From Endomicrobiia bacterium (GTDB lineage: Bacteria; Elusimicrobiota; Endomicrobiia; Endomicrobiales; Endomicrobiaceae): DNA of 7,929 nt. The stretch is taken from contig BNVT01000055.1 in NCBI GenBank assembly GCA_025998295.1, positions 1 to 7,929 on the forward strand, written 5' to 3'. This document shows positions 1 to 6,859 of this stretch, in pieces. The translations under genes were made by a program, and so were the position numbers. Positions within the stretch are counted from its first letter, which is position 1. Each line of letters opens with the position of its first letter. The notes beneath the pieces were generated by a model that saw only the letters and a list, made by a program, of their open reading frames with translations, did no database searches and was not told where the DNA came from.

Positions 1-18
1 TAAAGGAAAGTCTAATAA

Positions 19-1239
19 ATGTTTAAAGAGTTAGAAGAAGACGGTAGACTTGTTTATACAGTCACACAGATAAGTAATGAAATAAAACTCATTCTAGAAG
101 ATTCTTATCCTGCTGTATGGATACAAGGTGAAATCTCAAATTTTAAGCTCTATAACTCCGGGCACATGTACTTCAATGTTAAAGACTCAAACACTCAAAT
201 AAAAGCGGTAATGTTTAAAAATGTAAATATAGATTTAAAATTTGTCCCTCAGGATGGAATGAAAGTTTTAGTTTATGGCAGAATCAGCTCCTACCCTAAA
301 AATGGCGATTATCAAATAATTGTAAATCATATGGAACAATATGGTAAGGGTGAACTATATGAAGCTTACGAACAATTAAAGAAAAAGTTAGAAGCTGAAG
401 GGCTTTTCAATGAGAATGTAAAAAAAACAATTCCAGATATTGTAAATAAAATAGGTGTTGTTACTTCACGGGACGGAGCAGCATTGCATGATATTTTAAA
501 AGTAATAGATAGTTTAAACGTAAATGCTGAAGTGTTTGTATATTCTGTTAGAGTTCAAGGCGAGGAAGCGCAAAAAGAAATTCCAAAAGCAATAACATAT
601 TTAAACTTATGTCATAAAGATTTAGATGTTTTACTTGTCGGCAGAGGCGGCGGTTCGGTAGAAGATTTGTGGGCTTTTAATACAGAACCTGTAGCAAGAG
701 CAATATTTGGTTCAAAAATACCTATAGTATCGTGCATTGGTCATGAAGTTGATTTCACAATAGCAGATTTCGTGGCAGATATGAGAGCTCCCACACCTTC
801 TGCGGCAGCGGAAATGGTTTTAAGGAAAAGAAGTGGTATTGAGAAGCGTATAGAGTTTTTGAAAGAGTCGCTTTACAATGCAGTTAGTTTTATATTAGAT
901 GATCGCGCCGGAAAGCTTAACAGGCTTATGTCATCAAGAGCTTTACTAAAACCATATTTGATATATGAGGAAAAGATTGTTTACGTAGATGGTTTGTATT
1001 CCCGCCTTTTAAACAATATCCAAAACCTTTATGAAGTAAAATTTGAAAAATTAAAAGATGTAGCGCATAAGCTGGATATAGTTTCTCCTCTATCTGTTTT
1101 AAAGAGAGGATTTTCAGTTTGCTTTGATTTCAATAATAAAATTATTAGAGAGGCAAAAAATATAAATACCGGAGACATTGTTAATATAAAGCTTTTTAGC
1201 GGTAATTTTACAGCAAAGGTTGAAGCAAAACAAGAATAA
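19..1239 (+). CDS. xseA: Exodeoxyribonuclease VII large subunit (XseA)
   Basis: Catalytic subunit of exonuclease VII, a cytoplasmic nuclease that degrades single-stranded DNA from both ends into oligonucleotides, with XseB as small subunit in the known enzyme. The 406-residue product has the expected order: an N-terminal OB-fold for ssDNA binding (about residues 10-105, including VWIQGEISNFK and SGHMYFNVKD), then the catalytic domain from about 125. Signature motifs are GVVTSRDGAALHDI (146-159), GRGGGSVEDLWAFN (208-221), GHEVDFTIADFVADMRAPTPS (starting at 241) and the C-terminal VLKRGFSV. The E. coli protein is 456 residues; the shortfall lies mainly in the helical segment after residue 270, so the protein looks complete. 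The start is supported by an AAGGAAAG ribosome site at 3-10. No xseB-like ORF follows, although the two are often adjacent in other genomes; the next 1.5 kb is degenerate. The upstream gene is outside the window. Confidence 0.96.
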   Translation: MFKELEEDGRLVYTVTQISNEIKLILEDSYPAVWIQGEISNFKLYNSGHMYFNVKDSNTQIKAVMFKNVNIDLKFVPQDGMKVLVYGRISSYPKNGDYQIIVNHMEQYGKGELYEAYEQLKKKLEAEGLFNENVKKTIPDIVNKIGVVTSRDGAALHDILKVIDSLNVNAEVFVYSVRVQGEEAQKEIPKAITYLNLCHKDLDVLLVGRGGGSVEDLWAFNTEPVARAIFGSKIPIVSCIGHEVDFTIADFVADMRAPTPSAAAEMVLRKRSGIEKRIEFLKESLYNAVSFILDDRAGKLNRLMSSRALLKPYLIYEEKIVYVDGLYSRLLNNIQNLYEVKFEKLKDVAHKLDIVSPLSVLKRGFSVCFDFNNKIIREAKNINTGDIVNIKLFSGNFTAKVEAKQE

Positions 1240-1363
1240 AATTCTTGCGCCTCGATTACGCTTGTCAATTGCTGTTGATGTGCAGAGCTGTGAAAAGAAA
1301 ATAAGATATTAGACCTCTTGCATAGCTAACATATAAAACACATAAAAGTACAATAGAAGTACT

Positions 1364-1513
1364 ATGAAACAAAAAAAGAAAGCAGTTAGGTCAGATGTAA
1401 TGGATTTAGTATTAATGGGAGTAAAGAAAGCATTTGATAAAAGAGTCAAGGATAGCAAGGAGAGAAGAGAAGAGAAAAGAAAAGATAGTAAAGATGATGT
1501 TTGCATACTTTAG
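1364..1513 (+). pseudogene. Small Lys/Glu/Arg-rich ORF, possible 5' remnant of a decayed gene
   Basis: A 49-codon ORF beginning MKQKKKAVRSDVMDLVLMGV and continuing into a highly charged stretch, KKAFDKRVKDSKERREEKRK, that ends in DSKDDVCIL. The charged part is encoded by a 29-base homopurine run at 1457-1485. The pattern suits a soluble helical or coiled-coil segment. Just past residue 45 another + frame stays open and reads LGQYPDVLPDRRQLQYILLE, running into the first tandem repeat unit. A single frameshift near 1495-1505 could therefore join the two as one ancestral gene; that join is inference. The upstream ribosome site is weak (GAAG near 1357). I do not recognise the family. It could also be a functional small protein or chance. 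Confidence 0.3.
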
Positions 1514-1543
1514 GGCAATACCCGGACGTATTACCAGATAGAA

Positions 1544-1806
1544 GACAGTTACAATACATACTACTAGAGTAGACATCCAATGTCAGTAAAAGTTGTGGAT
1601 ATAGACATAAAGTATTTGGACATATTATCACTTTAAGACAGTTACAATACATACCATTAGATTAGACATCCAATGTCAGCAAAAGTTGTGGATGATATAG
1701 ACATAAAGTATTTGGACATATTATCACTTTAAGACTGTTACAATACATACTACTAGATTAGACATCCAATGTCAGCAAAAGTTGTGGACAATAGACATAG
1801 GGTATG
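1544..1806. repeat. Three tandem copies of a 93/96-bp unit
   Basis: Head-to-tail units begin at 1544, 1637 and 1733, each starting GAC(A/T)GTTACAATACATAC. Unit 1 is 93 bp and unit 2 is 96 bp. They differ by about four substitutions plus a three-base GAT insertion near 1693. Unit 3 matches to about 1806 and then diverges. Each unit holds the short inverted repeat GACAT-CCA-ATGTC and further GACATA motifs. One + frame is open for most of a unit (RQLQYILLE, stop, TSNVSKSCG) but has a TAG at the same place in all three copies. Unit 2 has an added TGA, so the array is not coding as it stands. The shared stop indicates that duplication happened after the stop arose, or that the unit was never coding. 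The units are not CRISPR-like: there are no unique spacers. Confidence 0.9.
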
Positions 1807-2116
1807 TAAGAAGAAGTATTAACAAGTAGTGGGGAATATGCGAGATGAGAATAGGTATTGTTAAACAAAGCACTAGAAGTAGAAGTAGCAGTGATTATGC
1901 TACAGATGTGATAGAACGACCTAAAAAAAACAGCAAAAGTGGCAAGCTAAAAGAATAATAGACATACAATAACCGTTGGTAGTAGTGGCAATTAAAGATA
2001 AGTAAGTAATATGCGCATAGATAATAAGGGCAAGGAACGATCTTAGTTTATTTGAAATAGACACTGATTTGTGCAAAGAAAGACAAAAAGACAATAAGAT
2101 AAATGGCAGAAGATCC

Positions 2117-2197
2117 ATACGGGCTTTTAGCACTATTTAGTGTCAATACCCAGCACCTTTATTACACCTTGATTACTTGTTTCTTAAGGAACAATTT
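2117..2197. repeat. Dispersed ~82-bp direct repeat, copy 1
   Basis: It begins CATACGGGCTTTTAGC and ends CTTAAGGAACAATTT. It aligns over its whole length with 2389-2471, with scattered substitutions and a few one- to two-base gaps. Copy 1 contains a degenerate form of the GGGCT-TTT-AGCCC hairpin that is perfect in copy 2. Its nature is unknown. Candidates are a genome-wide intergenic repeat, the end of a decayed mobile element, or a local duplication. Confidence 0.8.
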
Positions 2198-2257
2198 AGT
2201 AGGACTTAGGCAAAATACATACAAACACACTAACCCTAAAAAAAGAGATCAAATAAA

Positions 2258-2335
2258 CACTCAAAAGCTGACAAAAGAAGATAAGGAGTTCAATCAAAGA
2301 AGCACTCAAAAGCTGACAAAAGAAGATAAGGAGTT
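2258..2335. repeat. Perfect 33-bp duplication with 45-bp period
   Basis: Positions 2258-2290 and 2303-2335 are identical over 33 bases (starting CACTCAAAAGCTGACAAAAG). The 45-bp period equals 15 codons and keeps the reading frame of the surrounding short ORF. Identity at every base points to a recent slippage or duplication event. The in-frame spacing is what protein repeats usually show. Confidence 0.9.
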
Positions 2336-2388
2336 AAATAGGGAGATTTCATCAGATGATGAGGATTTAGTGAAAAATTCATAGTATA

Positions 2389-2471
2389 CATACGGGCTTT
2401 TAGCCCTATTGAGTGTCAATATCCAACACCCTTATACACCTTGATTATACTTGTTTCTTAAGGGACAATTT
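2389..2471. repeat. Dispersed ~82-bp direct repeat, copy 2
   Basis: Second copy of the element at 2117-2197, starting CATACGGGCTTTTAGCCC and ending CTTAAGGGACAATTT. It starts five bases after the stop codon of the short ORF at 2103-2384, so the two copies bracket a 191-bp insert holding the Lys/Glu repeat. A perfect short hairpin, GGGCT-TTT-AGCCC, lies at its 5' end (2394-2406). The frame that is open in copy 1 is closed by TGA here, which argues against the repeat being protein-coding. Confidence 0.8.
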
Positions 2472-2570
2472 GTTAAAAGGTTCAAAATAGTCTTAAAAAG
2501 ACAGATATAGTAATTACAAAAGACCTTTTGGACTGCGATTTAACTTGGGTTGTGAGTATTTGTAGTTCTA

Positions 2571-2801
2571 AAGTTTAATACTTAAGGTTTGCAAGGGGTT
2601 TAATGCTAAAACCTTAGGTGGGTCAGCTTGGCAGTTACTTATTGCTTCGCTAATCCTTGCTTTAGGATATCTTGTCGAAGAACAACGCTAGTTACCAAAA
2701 CAAGTTCAGGAGTTGACGGTAGCTTTATTAAAGAGAGACTGATAAATGTAATGAAAACGAACTTGATATTTTTTAACAAGGCTCAATACTTGTGGGATTG
2801 A
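2571..2801 (+). pseudogene. Less AT-rich stretch with two overlapping short open frames
   Basis: Two + frames are open across this stretch. One reads KVCKGFNAKTLGGSAWQLL followed by the hydrophobic segment IASLILALGYLVEEQR to a TAG at 2689, and then LPKQVQELTVALLKRD to the TGA at 2740-2742. This would suit a membrane segment followed by a helix, interrupted by one nonsense codon. The other is open from 2610 to the TGA at 2799-2801 (63 codons, including TTLVTKTSSGVDGSFIKERL) without an ATG near its beginning. A hairpin, TAAGGTTT (2583-2590) with AAACCTTA (2609-2616), lies at the 5' side. The higher GC suggests different origin or slower decay than its surroundings. I recognise neither frame, and at most one is likely to be real. 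Confidence 0.3.
2763..2790 (+). promoter_or_regulatory. Possible sigma-70-type promoter for the glycosyltransferase pair
   Basis: TTGATA (2763-2768, five of six to the -35 consensus) is followed after 16 bases by AATACT (2785-2790, four of six to the -10 consensus). It sits 23 bases upstream of the GT9 start codon, giving a short leader with a weak GAAG ribosome site at 2800-2803. The match is modest in AT-rich DNA, so chance is a real alternative. Confidence 0.3.
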
Positions 2802-2813
2802 AGAAATTTAATA

Positions 2814-3899
2814 ATGCGAAATATACTAAAAAACAAACTAAAATCATTTAAAAAATCTTTAGCAAAAACAATTCTTGATAAAAGAAGCAAATTAATAAAA
2901 TCCTTAGATATAAATCAAATTAAATCAATTTTATTTTTTAGGGATGACGACAAGATTGGGGATATTGTAGTTTCTACTTTACTTTTTAGGGAGATAAAAA
3001 AGAAATATCCTGATATTAGTATTGTAGTTCTTTGCGGTAAGAATAACAGAGAAATATTAAAATATAACAATAACGTTAACCAAATATATGAGACAGGTAA
3101 AATTTTTTTTAAAAATATTTCACTTTTTAGGAAATTAAAAAAACGTAACATAAGTCTTGCTGTAGATTTTTATACTTTCAGACCGCGCTTTAAACGTCTG
3201 TTAATGCTTCGTATTGTTTCAGCAGAATTTCTTATAGGTTTTTATAAGGATGCATACAATATTTACGATTTATCGATAGATGTAAACTTTTTTAATAAGC
3301 ATATTTCAAAAAGATATGAATATTTGTTGAATATTTTAAGAATTGAAAAACCGGATTTGAAGTACGATGTAACTTTGAGCTGCAATGAAGAAAACAAAGC
3401 TTTTGAATTAGTAAAAAAATGTGGTTCAAGGTGTAGCATAGTCTTAAATCCTTTTGCCGCAAGTAAGCATAGAAGTTTTAGTTTCAATAAGCTTAAAGAA
3501 TTAGTTGGTCTATTAGAAAGCAAAATCGATTGTTGTTTGTTTATTTTATGTCAAGAATCAAATAAAAAAGAAGTGAAATCGTTAAAAAACGATAAGACTT
3601 TTATAATTTCGTTTAAATCGGTGCTGGAAAGTGCGGCTTTAATAAAATATGCCAAGGCAGTTATTACTCCCGATACCTCAATAGTCCATATTGCGACTGC
3701 TTTTAATAAAAAAACGGTCGCTTTGTATTTAGATTATTCAGACACTTATGAAAAAATTGATACAATATGGGGACCCAATAATCCTAATGCCATTCAACTT
3801 TCTGTCGATACAAAAAACAAAAGATTGAAAAATGATATAAAAAATATACCAAATGTAGATATTTTAAACGCTTTGCAAAAGCTTTTATGGGAATTTTAA
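2814..3899 (+). CDS. Glycosyltransferase family 9 (heptosyltransferase-like)
   Basis: Probable ADP-heptose:LPS heptosyltransferase-type enzyme that adds a sugar to a lipid-linked surface glycan at the inner face of the cytoplasmic membrane. The 361-residue product shows the GT9 N-terminal motif RDDDKIGDIVVSTLLFREIK (43-62), the mid-protein NPFAASKHRSFSFNKLKEL (212-230) and the donor-site ITPDTSIVHIATAFNKKTVA (284-303), followed by WGPNNP (319-324). Length is normal for the family (about 320-360). The first 35 residues are very Lys-rich and could help membrane association. The ATG at 2814 is the first in frame before the conserved core, with a weak GAAG ribosome site. The stop is one base before the GT2 start, so the two were probably co-transcribed. 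Exact sugar specificity cannot be read from sequence; the missing classical RxxRIGD wording leaves room for a non-heptose donor. Confidence 0.88.
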   Translation: MRNILKNKLKSFKKSLAKTILDKRSKLIKSLDINQIKSILFFRDDDKIGDIVVSTLLFREIKKKYPDISIVVLCGKNNREILKYNNNVNQIYETGKIFFKNISLFRKLKKRNISLAVDFYTFRPRFKRLLMLRIVSAEFLIGFYKDAYNIYDLSIDVNFFNKHISKRYEYLLNILRIEKPDLKYDVTLSCNEENKAFELVKKCGSRCSIVLNPFAASKHRSFSFNKLKELVGLLESKIDCCLFILCQESNKKEVKSLKNDKTFIISFKSVLESAALIKYAKAVITPDTSIVHIATAFNKKTVALYLDYSDTYEKIDTIWGPNNPNAIQLSVDTKNKRLKNDIKNIPNVDILNALQKLLWEF

Positions 3900-3900
3900 T

Positions 3901-4743
3901 ATGAAGGTAATGGTTTCGGTGACTGTATATAACAGAAAAGAATATCTTGAAATCACTGCTAGGTCGTTATACGAATGTTCAAATATTGATAAGGTTATAA
4001 TAAAAGTTTTTAATGATTGTAGTAGTGAATTTAACGACAATTATTTGAGACAATTGTTTAATAAACCTAATACCGAGATTATAAGCAGAGTAAAGAATTT
4101 AAAAGCAGACAGAAATGCATATCAAATGATGCTTGATTTTCTAGCTTCAGATAATGACGTTTTGTTTATTTGCGATTCAGATTTACTGTTACGGCCGGAT
4201 ACATAGACTATATTTTTAATAATTTTGAGCGAAGTGACGGGTTTTTAGGATTATATAATTCTGAACTTCACGGAGATATATATTTTGATGGGGAGTTTGT
4301 ATACAAAGAGAATGTTGGATTTGCGGGAATATGTATATCAAAAATCTTCTTCAAAAGTTTGTCTCAAAACAGAAACAAAGACCAAGATCTATGGATTTTA
4401 AATTGTCAGTCTTTTTAATTAACAATGATATAAGACTTATAGTTCCACAAAAATGTTATGTTCGGCGCATAGGTTTTAACGGTCAGAATTGCAGGACGTC
4501 TTCAGTTGAATTTTCAACGAATTTTATACCGTTATCAGAATTTAATAAAGAAGTAACAACAGAATAATACCTGTTGTATTGAAAATGCAGTCAGGTATGA
4601 TAAAATATCTTTTGTTTGAAGATAAATACAAAAAGCACGGTATTATGCTTCATCAGCCGCATAAATATTTTATACAGAGCAAAACTATTAAAAGACTTTT
4701 AAAAATATATAAAGAAAAATATCCAGTCGACATAGAAAACTAA
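3901..4743 (+). pseudogene. Glycosyltransferase family 2, broken by three frameshifts
   Basis: Would transfer a sugar from a nucleotide-activated donor to a surface glycan. The N-terminal GT-A fold is clear: MKVMVSVTVYNRKEYLE at the start, VFNDCSS at 36-42 and the metal-binding DxD as CDSDLLLRP (91-99). The frame stops at 4204-4206, but the protein continues in the next frame (IDYIFNNFERSDGFLGLYNS, then GFAGICISKIFF) to about 4394. It goes on in a third frame (DFKLSVFLINNDIRLIVPQK, then YVRRIGFNGQNC) to 4567, and finishes in the original frame (MQSGMIKYLLFEDKYKKHGI, then LHQPHKYF) at the TAA 4741-4743. Each step equals loss of one base: near 4202-4205, in a G run near 4393 (TGG for TGGG) and around 4549-4567. 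Restored length would be about 281 residues. All segments remain protein-like, so decay is recent; sequencing error is the main alternative. Confidence 0.85.
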
Positions 4744-4997
4744 AATAAAAAATTATGAAATAATTTATGATAGTACTACAAGGGATAAAAATGATTGTTA
4801 ATAGTGATGATTAAAAGGTAACAGCTAACTCTAGCAAATCCTAAAAAGCACACTATGTCCGTTCTTTATAGCAGTGTCAATAAAGAAGCATATTTTAGCA
4901 AATCGCTCTTACGCCTATAGTATTTTTAAATTGTCAGATATTTTTAGCCTTTACCTTAAAAACTTCAGGCAATCCCTTAATAAGTAAGGTACTATAA
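4744..4997. other. Gene-free spacer before rsmI, possible old remnant
   Basis: The 254 bases contain no intact gene. The segment from about 4840 to 4985 is pyrimidine-rich on the + strand, opposite to the coding strands around it. The - strand gives short fragments such as KGLPEVFKVKAKNI, stop, QFKNTIGVRAIC, which may be an eroded - strand gene. The + strand has an ATG-less open run ending in LSDIFSLYLKNFRQSLNK. The family is not recognised and chance is possible. An AT-only hairpin, AAATTAT-GAA-ATAATTT (4750-4766), follows the GT2 stop but has no U tract. Confidence 0.4.
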
Positions 4998-5690
4998 ATG
5001 AATGACGGTATTTTGTACATAGTCCCAACACCTATAGGGAATCTAGAAGATATAACATTAAGAGCTTTAAGAATTCTTAAAGAATGTGATTTAGTTGCTT
5101 GCGAAGACACAAGGCAAAGCTTGAAACTTTTATCATATTTTGGGATCTCAAAACCTCTAATAAGTTTTTATTCTTATAATGAACGCCGCAGACTTGAGCA
5201 GATATTGGGTAAGTTGGAAAGTGGCAAGAAAGTTGCTCTTGTTTCTGATGCGGGCACTCCGGCTATCTCAGATCCGGGATATATTTTAGTTAAAGAAACA
5301 ATAAATAAGAGCATAAAAATTGAAGTTCTGCCAGGAGCAAGTGCAGTGATAACAGCGCTTGCGGGGTCTGGACTTCCGACTAACGGTTTTATATTTTGCG
5401 GTTTTTTAAAAAGAAAACACGTAAAAATTAGAAAAGAGCTTTCAGAATTCTTAAATCTAGAGAAAACTGTTGTTTTTTATGAATCGCCGCGCAGAATACT
5501 AAAAACAGTAGAAATATGTCTAGAGGTGTTTGGCGAAGATGCTCAAATTTGCCTCGCAAGGGAAATAACAAAAAAGTTTGAAGAATTTATAAGGGGGACA
5601 GTAAAGGAGGTTTTTGAAAATATAAAAAGTAGAAGTAATTTGCTTGGTGAGTTTGTGGTTTTGTTGTATCCGAGAAATGATAAATCTTAA
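4998..5690 (+). CDS. rsmI: 16S rRNA 2'-O-ribose C1402 methyltransferase RsmI
   Basis: SAM-dependent enzyme that 2'-O-methylates C1402 of 16S rRNA in the decoding centre of the small subunit, acting with RsmH at the same nucleotide. The 230-residue product carries the tetrapyrrole-methylase fold with the RsmI signatures: YIVPTPIGNLEDITLRAL (7-24), ACEDTR (34-39), LVSDAGTPAISDPG (81-94), LPGASAVITALAGSGLP (111-127) and FYESPRRI (160-167), ending with GEFVVLLYP (217-225). E. coli RsmI has 286 residues; the C-terminal extension of about 50 residues is absent, as in many shorter family members, and the catalytic core is complete. The start is fixed by the conserved N-terminus and an AAGG ribosome site (4986-4989) eight bases upstream. 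It stands alone after the gene-free spacer, 107 bp before argC. Confidence 0.96.
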   Translation: MNDGILYIVPTPIGNLEDITLRALRILKECDLVACEDTRQSLKLLSYFGISKPLISFYSYNERRRLEQILGKLESGKKVALVSDAGTPAISDPGYILVKETINKSIKIEVLPGASAVITALAGSGLPTNGFIFCGFLKRKHVKIRKELSEFLNLEKTVVFYESPRRILKTVEICLEVFGEDAQICLAREITKKFEEFIRGTVKEVFENIKSRSNLLGEFVVLLYPRNDKS

Positions 5691-5797
5691 AAACAAAGAG
5701 TAAAAAGTTTTGTCTTTTATTGTCACTTCAATGGCTACAACCAACTAACTTTATGTTGATAAATTTAGTTGAACTACATTAATAACACGGAGAAAAA

Positions 5798-6817
5798 ATG
5801 ATTAGAGTAAGTATTGTAGGTATAACAGGGTATACCGGTGAGGAGCTTTTAAGAATTCTTTCGAAACATCCAAATGTAGAAATAACAGGGCTTTACGGAA
5901 GAAGCTCTTCAGTCGAAAGATATTTAAAAGATTTGTATCCGAATTTTGCTTATTTAAATTTGAAAATAGAGGCTTTAGATATAAAAAAAATCACGAATAA
6001 TTGCGATGTTGTGTTTCTTGCTTTGCCACACGCCGTTGCTTTTGAAGTAATTCCAAATCTTATTGGTGCAAACGTTAAAGTTATAGATTTATCTGCTGAT
6101 TTCAGATTGAATAATCCTGAGGTTTACGAGAAATGGTATAAAGCAAACCATACCGCAAAAGAATACATAAATCAGGCAGTTTATGGCTTATCTGAACTTA
6201 ACACTTACGAAATAGAAAAAGCTGCTTTGATTGCTAATCCGGGTTGTTATCCAACTACCGTTGCTTTAGGGTGTGCTCCTGCTATAAAAAATGGTTTTGT
6301 GGATTTACAAGGAATAGTAATAGATTCAAAAAGCGGTATTTCCGGAGCAGGGAGAAAAAGCGCAAAAGAATATTTTGATAGTGAACATCCAAATTTTAGA
6401 GCATATAAAATTGCTGGTGGTCACAGACACGTTCCTGAAATAGAACAGGAACTCTCAATTTTATCAGGAGAAGATGTAACAATAAGTTTTACTCCTCATA
6501 TTATGCCCGTTGAAAGAGGAATGCTTTCTACTATTTATGCAAATCTTAAAAAAAATGTTGACACGTTTGAGATAATTGAAAAATATAAAGAATTTTATAA
6601 AGGCAGACAATTTATAAAAATTTTAGATGATGGTGTAATAACGGGAATAAAAAATGTTGTAAATACAAACTATTGTGAAATAAGTATGCAAGTTGACAAG
6701 AGAACAAACAGACTTATTATAGTTTCGGTTATAGATAATTTGGTTAAAGGGGCTTCAGGACAGGCAGTGCAGAATATGAATATTATGTTTGGTTTACCTG
6801 AATCAATAGGATTGTAA
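5798..6817 (+). CDS. argC: N-acetyl-gamma-glutamyl-phosphate reductase (ArgC)
   Basis: Cytoplasmic enzyme of the third step of arginine synthesis: NADPH-dependent reduction of N-acetylglutamyl-5-phosphate to the semialdehyde. The 339-residue product has the dinucleotide-binding start [13 protein letters not shown] (7-19), [14 protein letters not shown] (73-86), [10 protein letters not shown] (95-104) and the active-site stretch ANPGCYPTT (146-154) with catalytic Cys150. [11 protein letters not shown] (177-187), the conserved GGHRHVPEI (207-215) with the active-site His, and [15 protein letters not shown] (231-245) follow. Length is typical. A strong GGAG ribosome site (5789-5792) lies five bases before the ATG. 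No other arg gene is in the window and no ARG-box-like operator was evident upstream. Its intactness in a region of decay suggests arginine synthesis is still under selection. The pseudouridine synthase gene follows after 42 bp and may be co-transcribed. Confidence 0.97.
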   Translation: MIRVSIVGITGYTGEELLRILSKHPNVEITGLYGRSSSVERYLKDLYPNFAYLNLKIEALDIKKITNNCDVVFLALPHAVAFEVIPNLIGANVKVIDLSADFRLNNPEVYEKWYKANHTAKEYINQAVYGLSELNTYEIEKAALIANPGCYPTTVALGCAPAIKNGFVDLQGIVIDSKSGISGAGRKSAKEYFDSEHPNFRAYKIAGGHRHVPEIEQELSILSGEDVTISFTPHIMPVERGMLSTIYANLKKNVDTFEIIEKYKEFYKGRQFIKILDDGVITGIKNVVNTNYCEISMQVDKRTNRLIIVSVIDNLVKGASGQAVQNMNIMFGLPESIGL

Positions 6818-6859
6818 TCTTAAAAATAGAAAAACTAAGAGTTTTTAGAGAAACCATTT

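Larger units (their letters stand above)
2103..2384 (+). pseudogene. Short ORF with a 15-residue internal repeat, probably a remnant
   Basis: The 93-codon frame starts MAEDPYGLLALFSVNTQHL. Its first third (2117-2197) is simply copy 1 of the dispersed ~82-bp repeat, whose second copy has a stop in the same frame, so that part is probably not real coding sequence. The remainder is hydrophilic and includes two copies of TQKLTKEDKE within a 15-residue period (INTQKLTKEDKEFNQ, then RSTQKLTKEDKELNR), ending in the acidic tail EISSDDEDLVKNS. No clear ribosome site precedes the ATG. I do not recognise the family. It may be a leftover of a Lys/Glu-rich coiled-coil protein fused by chance to the repeat, and related in style, though not demonstrably in sequence, to the charged ORF at 1364-1513. 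Confidence 0.3.
1240..2813. other. 1.57-kb gene-poor, repeat-containing degenerate region
   Basis: No intact gene of recognisable family lies between xseA and the GT9 gene. All six frames are interrupted often, but many fragments are purine-rich on the + strand like the real genes nearby, so decayed + strand coding DNA is the likeliest origin. Fragments include a Lys/Glu-rich ORF at 1364-1513. A second fragment at 1845-1958 (37 codons, starting MRIGIVKQSTRSRSSSDYAT) overlaps another open stretch reading VLLNKALEVEVAVIMLQM. The short ORF at 2103-2384 and two overlapping frames near 2571-2801 complete the set. I could not assign any fragment to a protein family, phage module or transposase. Three kinds of repeat are embedded here and listed separately. 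No tRNA, rRNA, tmRNA, SRP or RNase P hallmark was seen. Confidence 0.7.

Noticed and set aside
1446..1652. Cys/Leu-rich - strand ORF across the first repeat unit
   Set aside because: The same frame has a TAA in units 2 and 3, it has no ribosome site, and it lies opposite a purine-rich + strand fragment.
1511..1800. Recoded TAG stop codons in a repeat protein
   Set aside because: Unit 2 also has an in-frame TGA, the frame ends soon after unit 3, and the intact genes in the window use no internal TAG.
1544..1806. CRISPR array
   Set aside because: The repeats abut directly with no unique spacers, and units are 93-96 bp long. No cas-like gene is nearby.
2690..2760. Group II intron reverse transcriptase start, suggested by SSGVDG
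   Set aside because: Only a six-residue resemblance. The surrounding sequence has no other reverse transcriptase motif and the frame ends 63 codons after it opens.
4750..4766. Terminator after the GT2 pseudogene
   Set aside because: The stem is seven A/T pairs only and is not followed by a U tract.
5603..5610. Strong AAAGGAGG ribosome site inside rsmI
   Set aside because: It encodes the conserved-frame Lys-Glu-Val stretch and no start codon with a usable frame follows at proper spacing.
5756..5783. TTGATA-16-ATTAAT promoter before argC
   Set aside because: The predicted transcript would begin at or inside the GGAG ribosome site, and the -10 match is poor.
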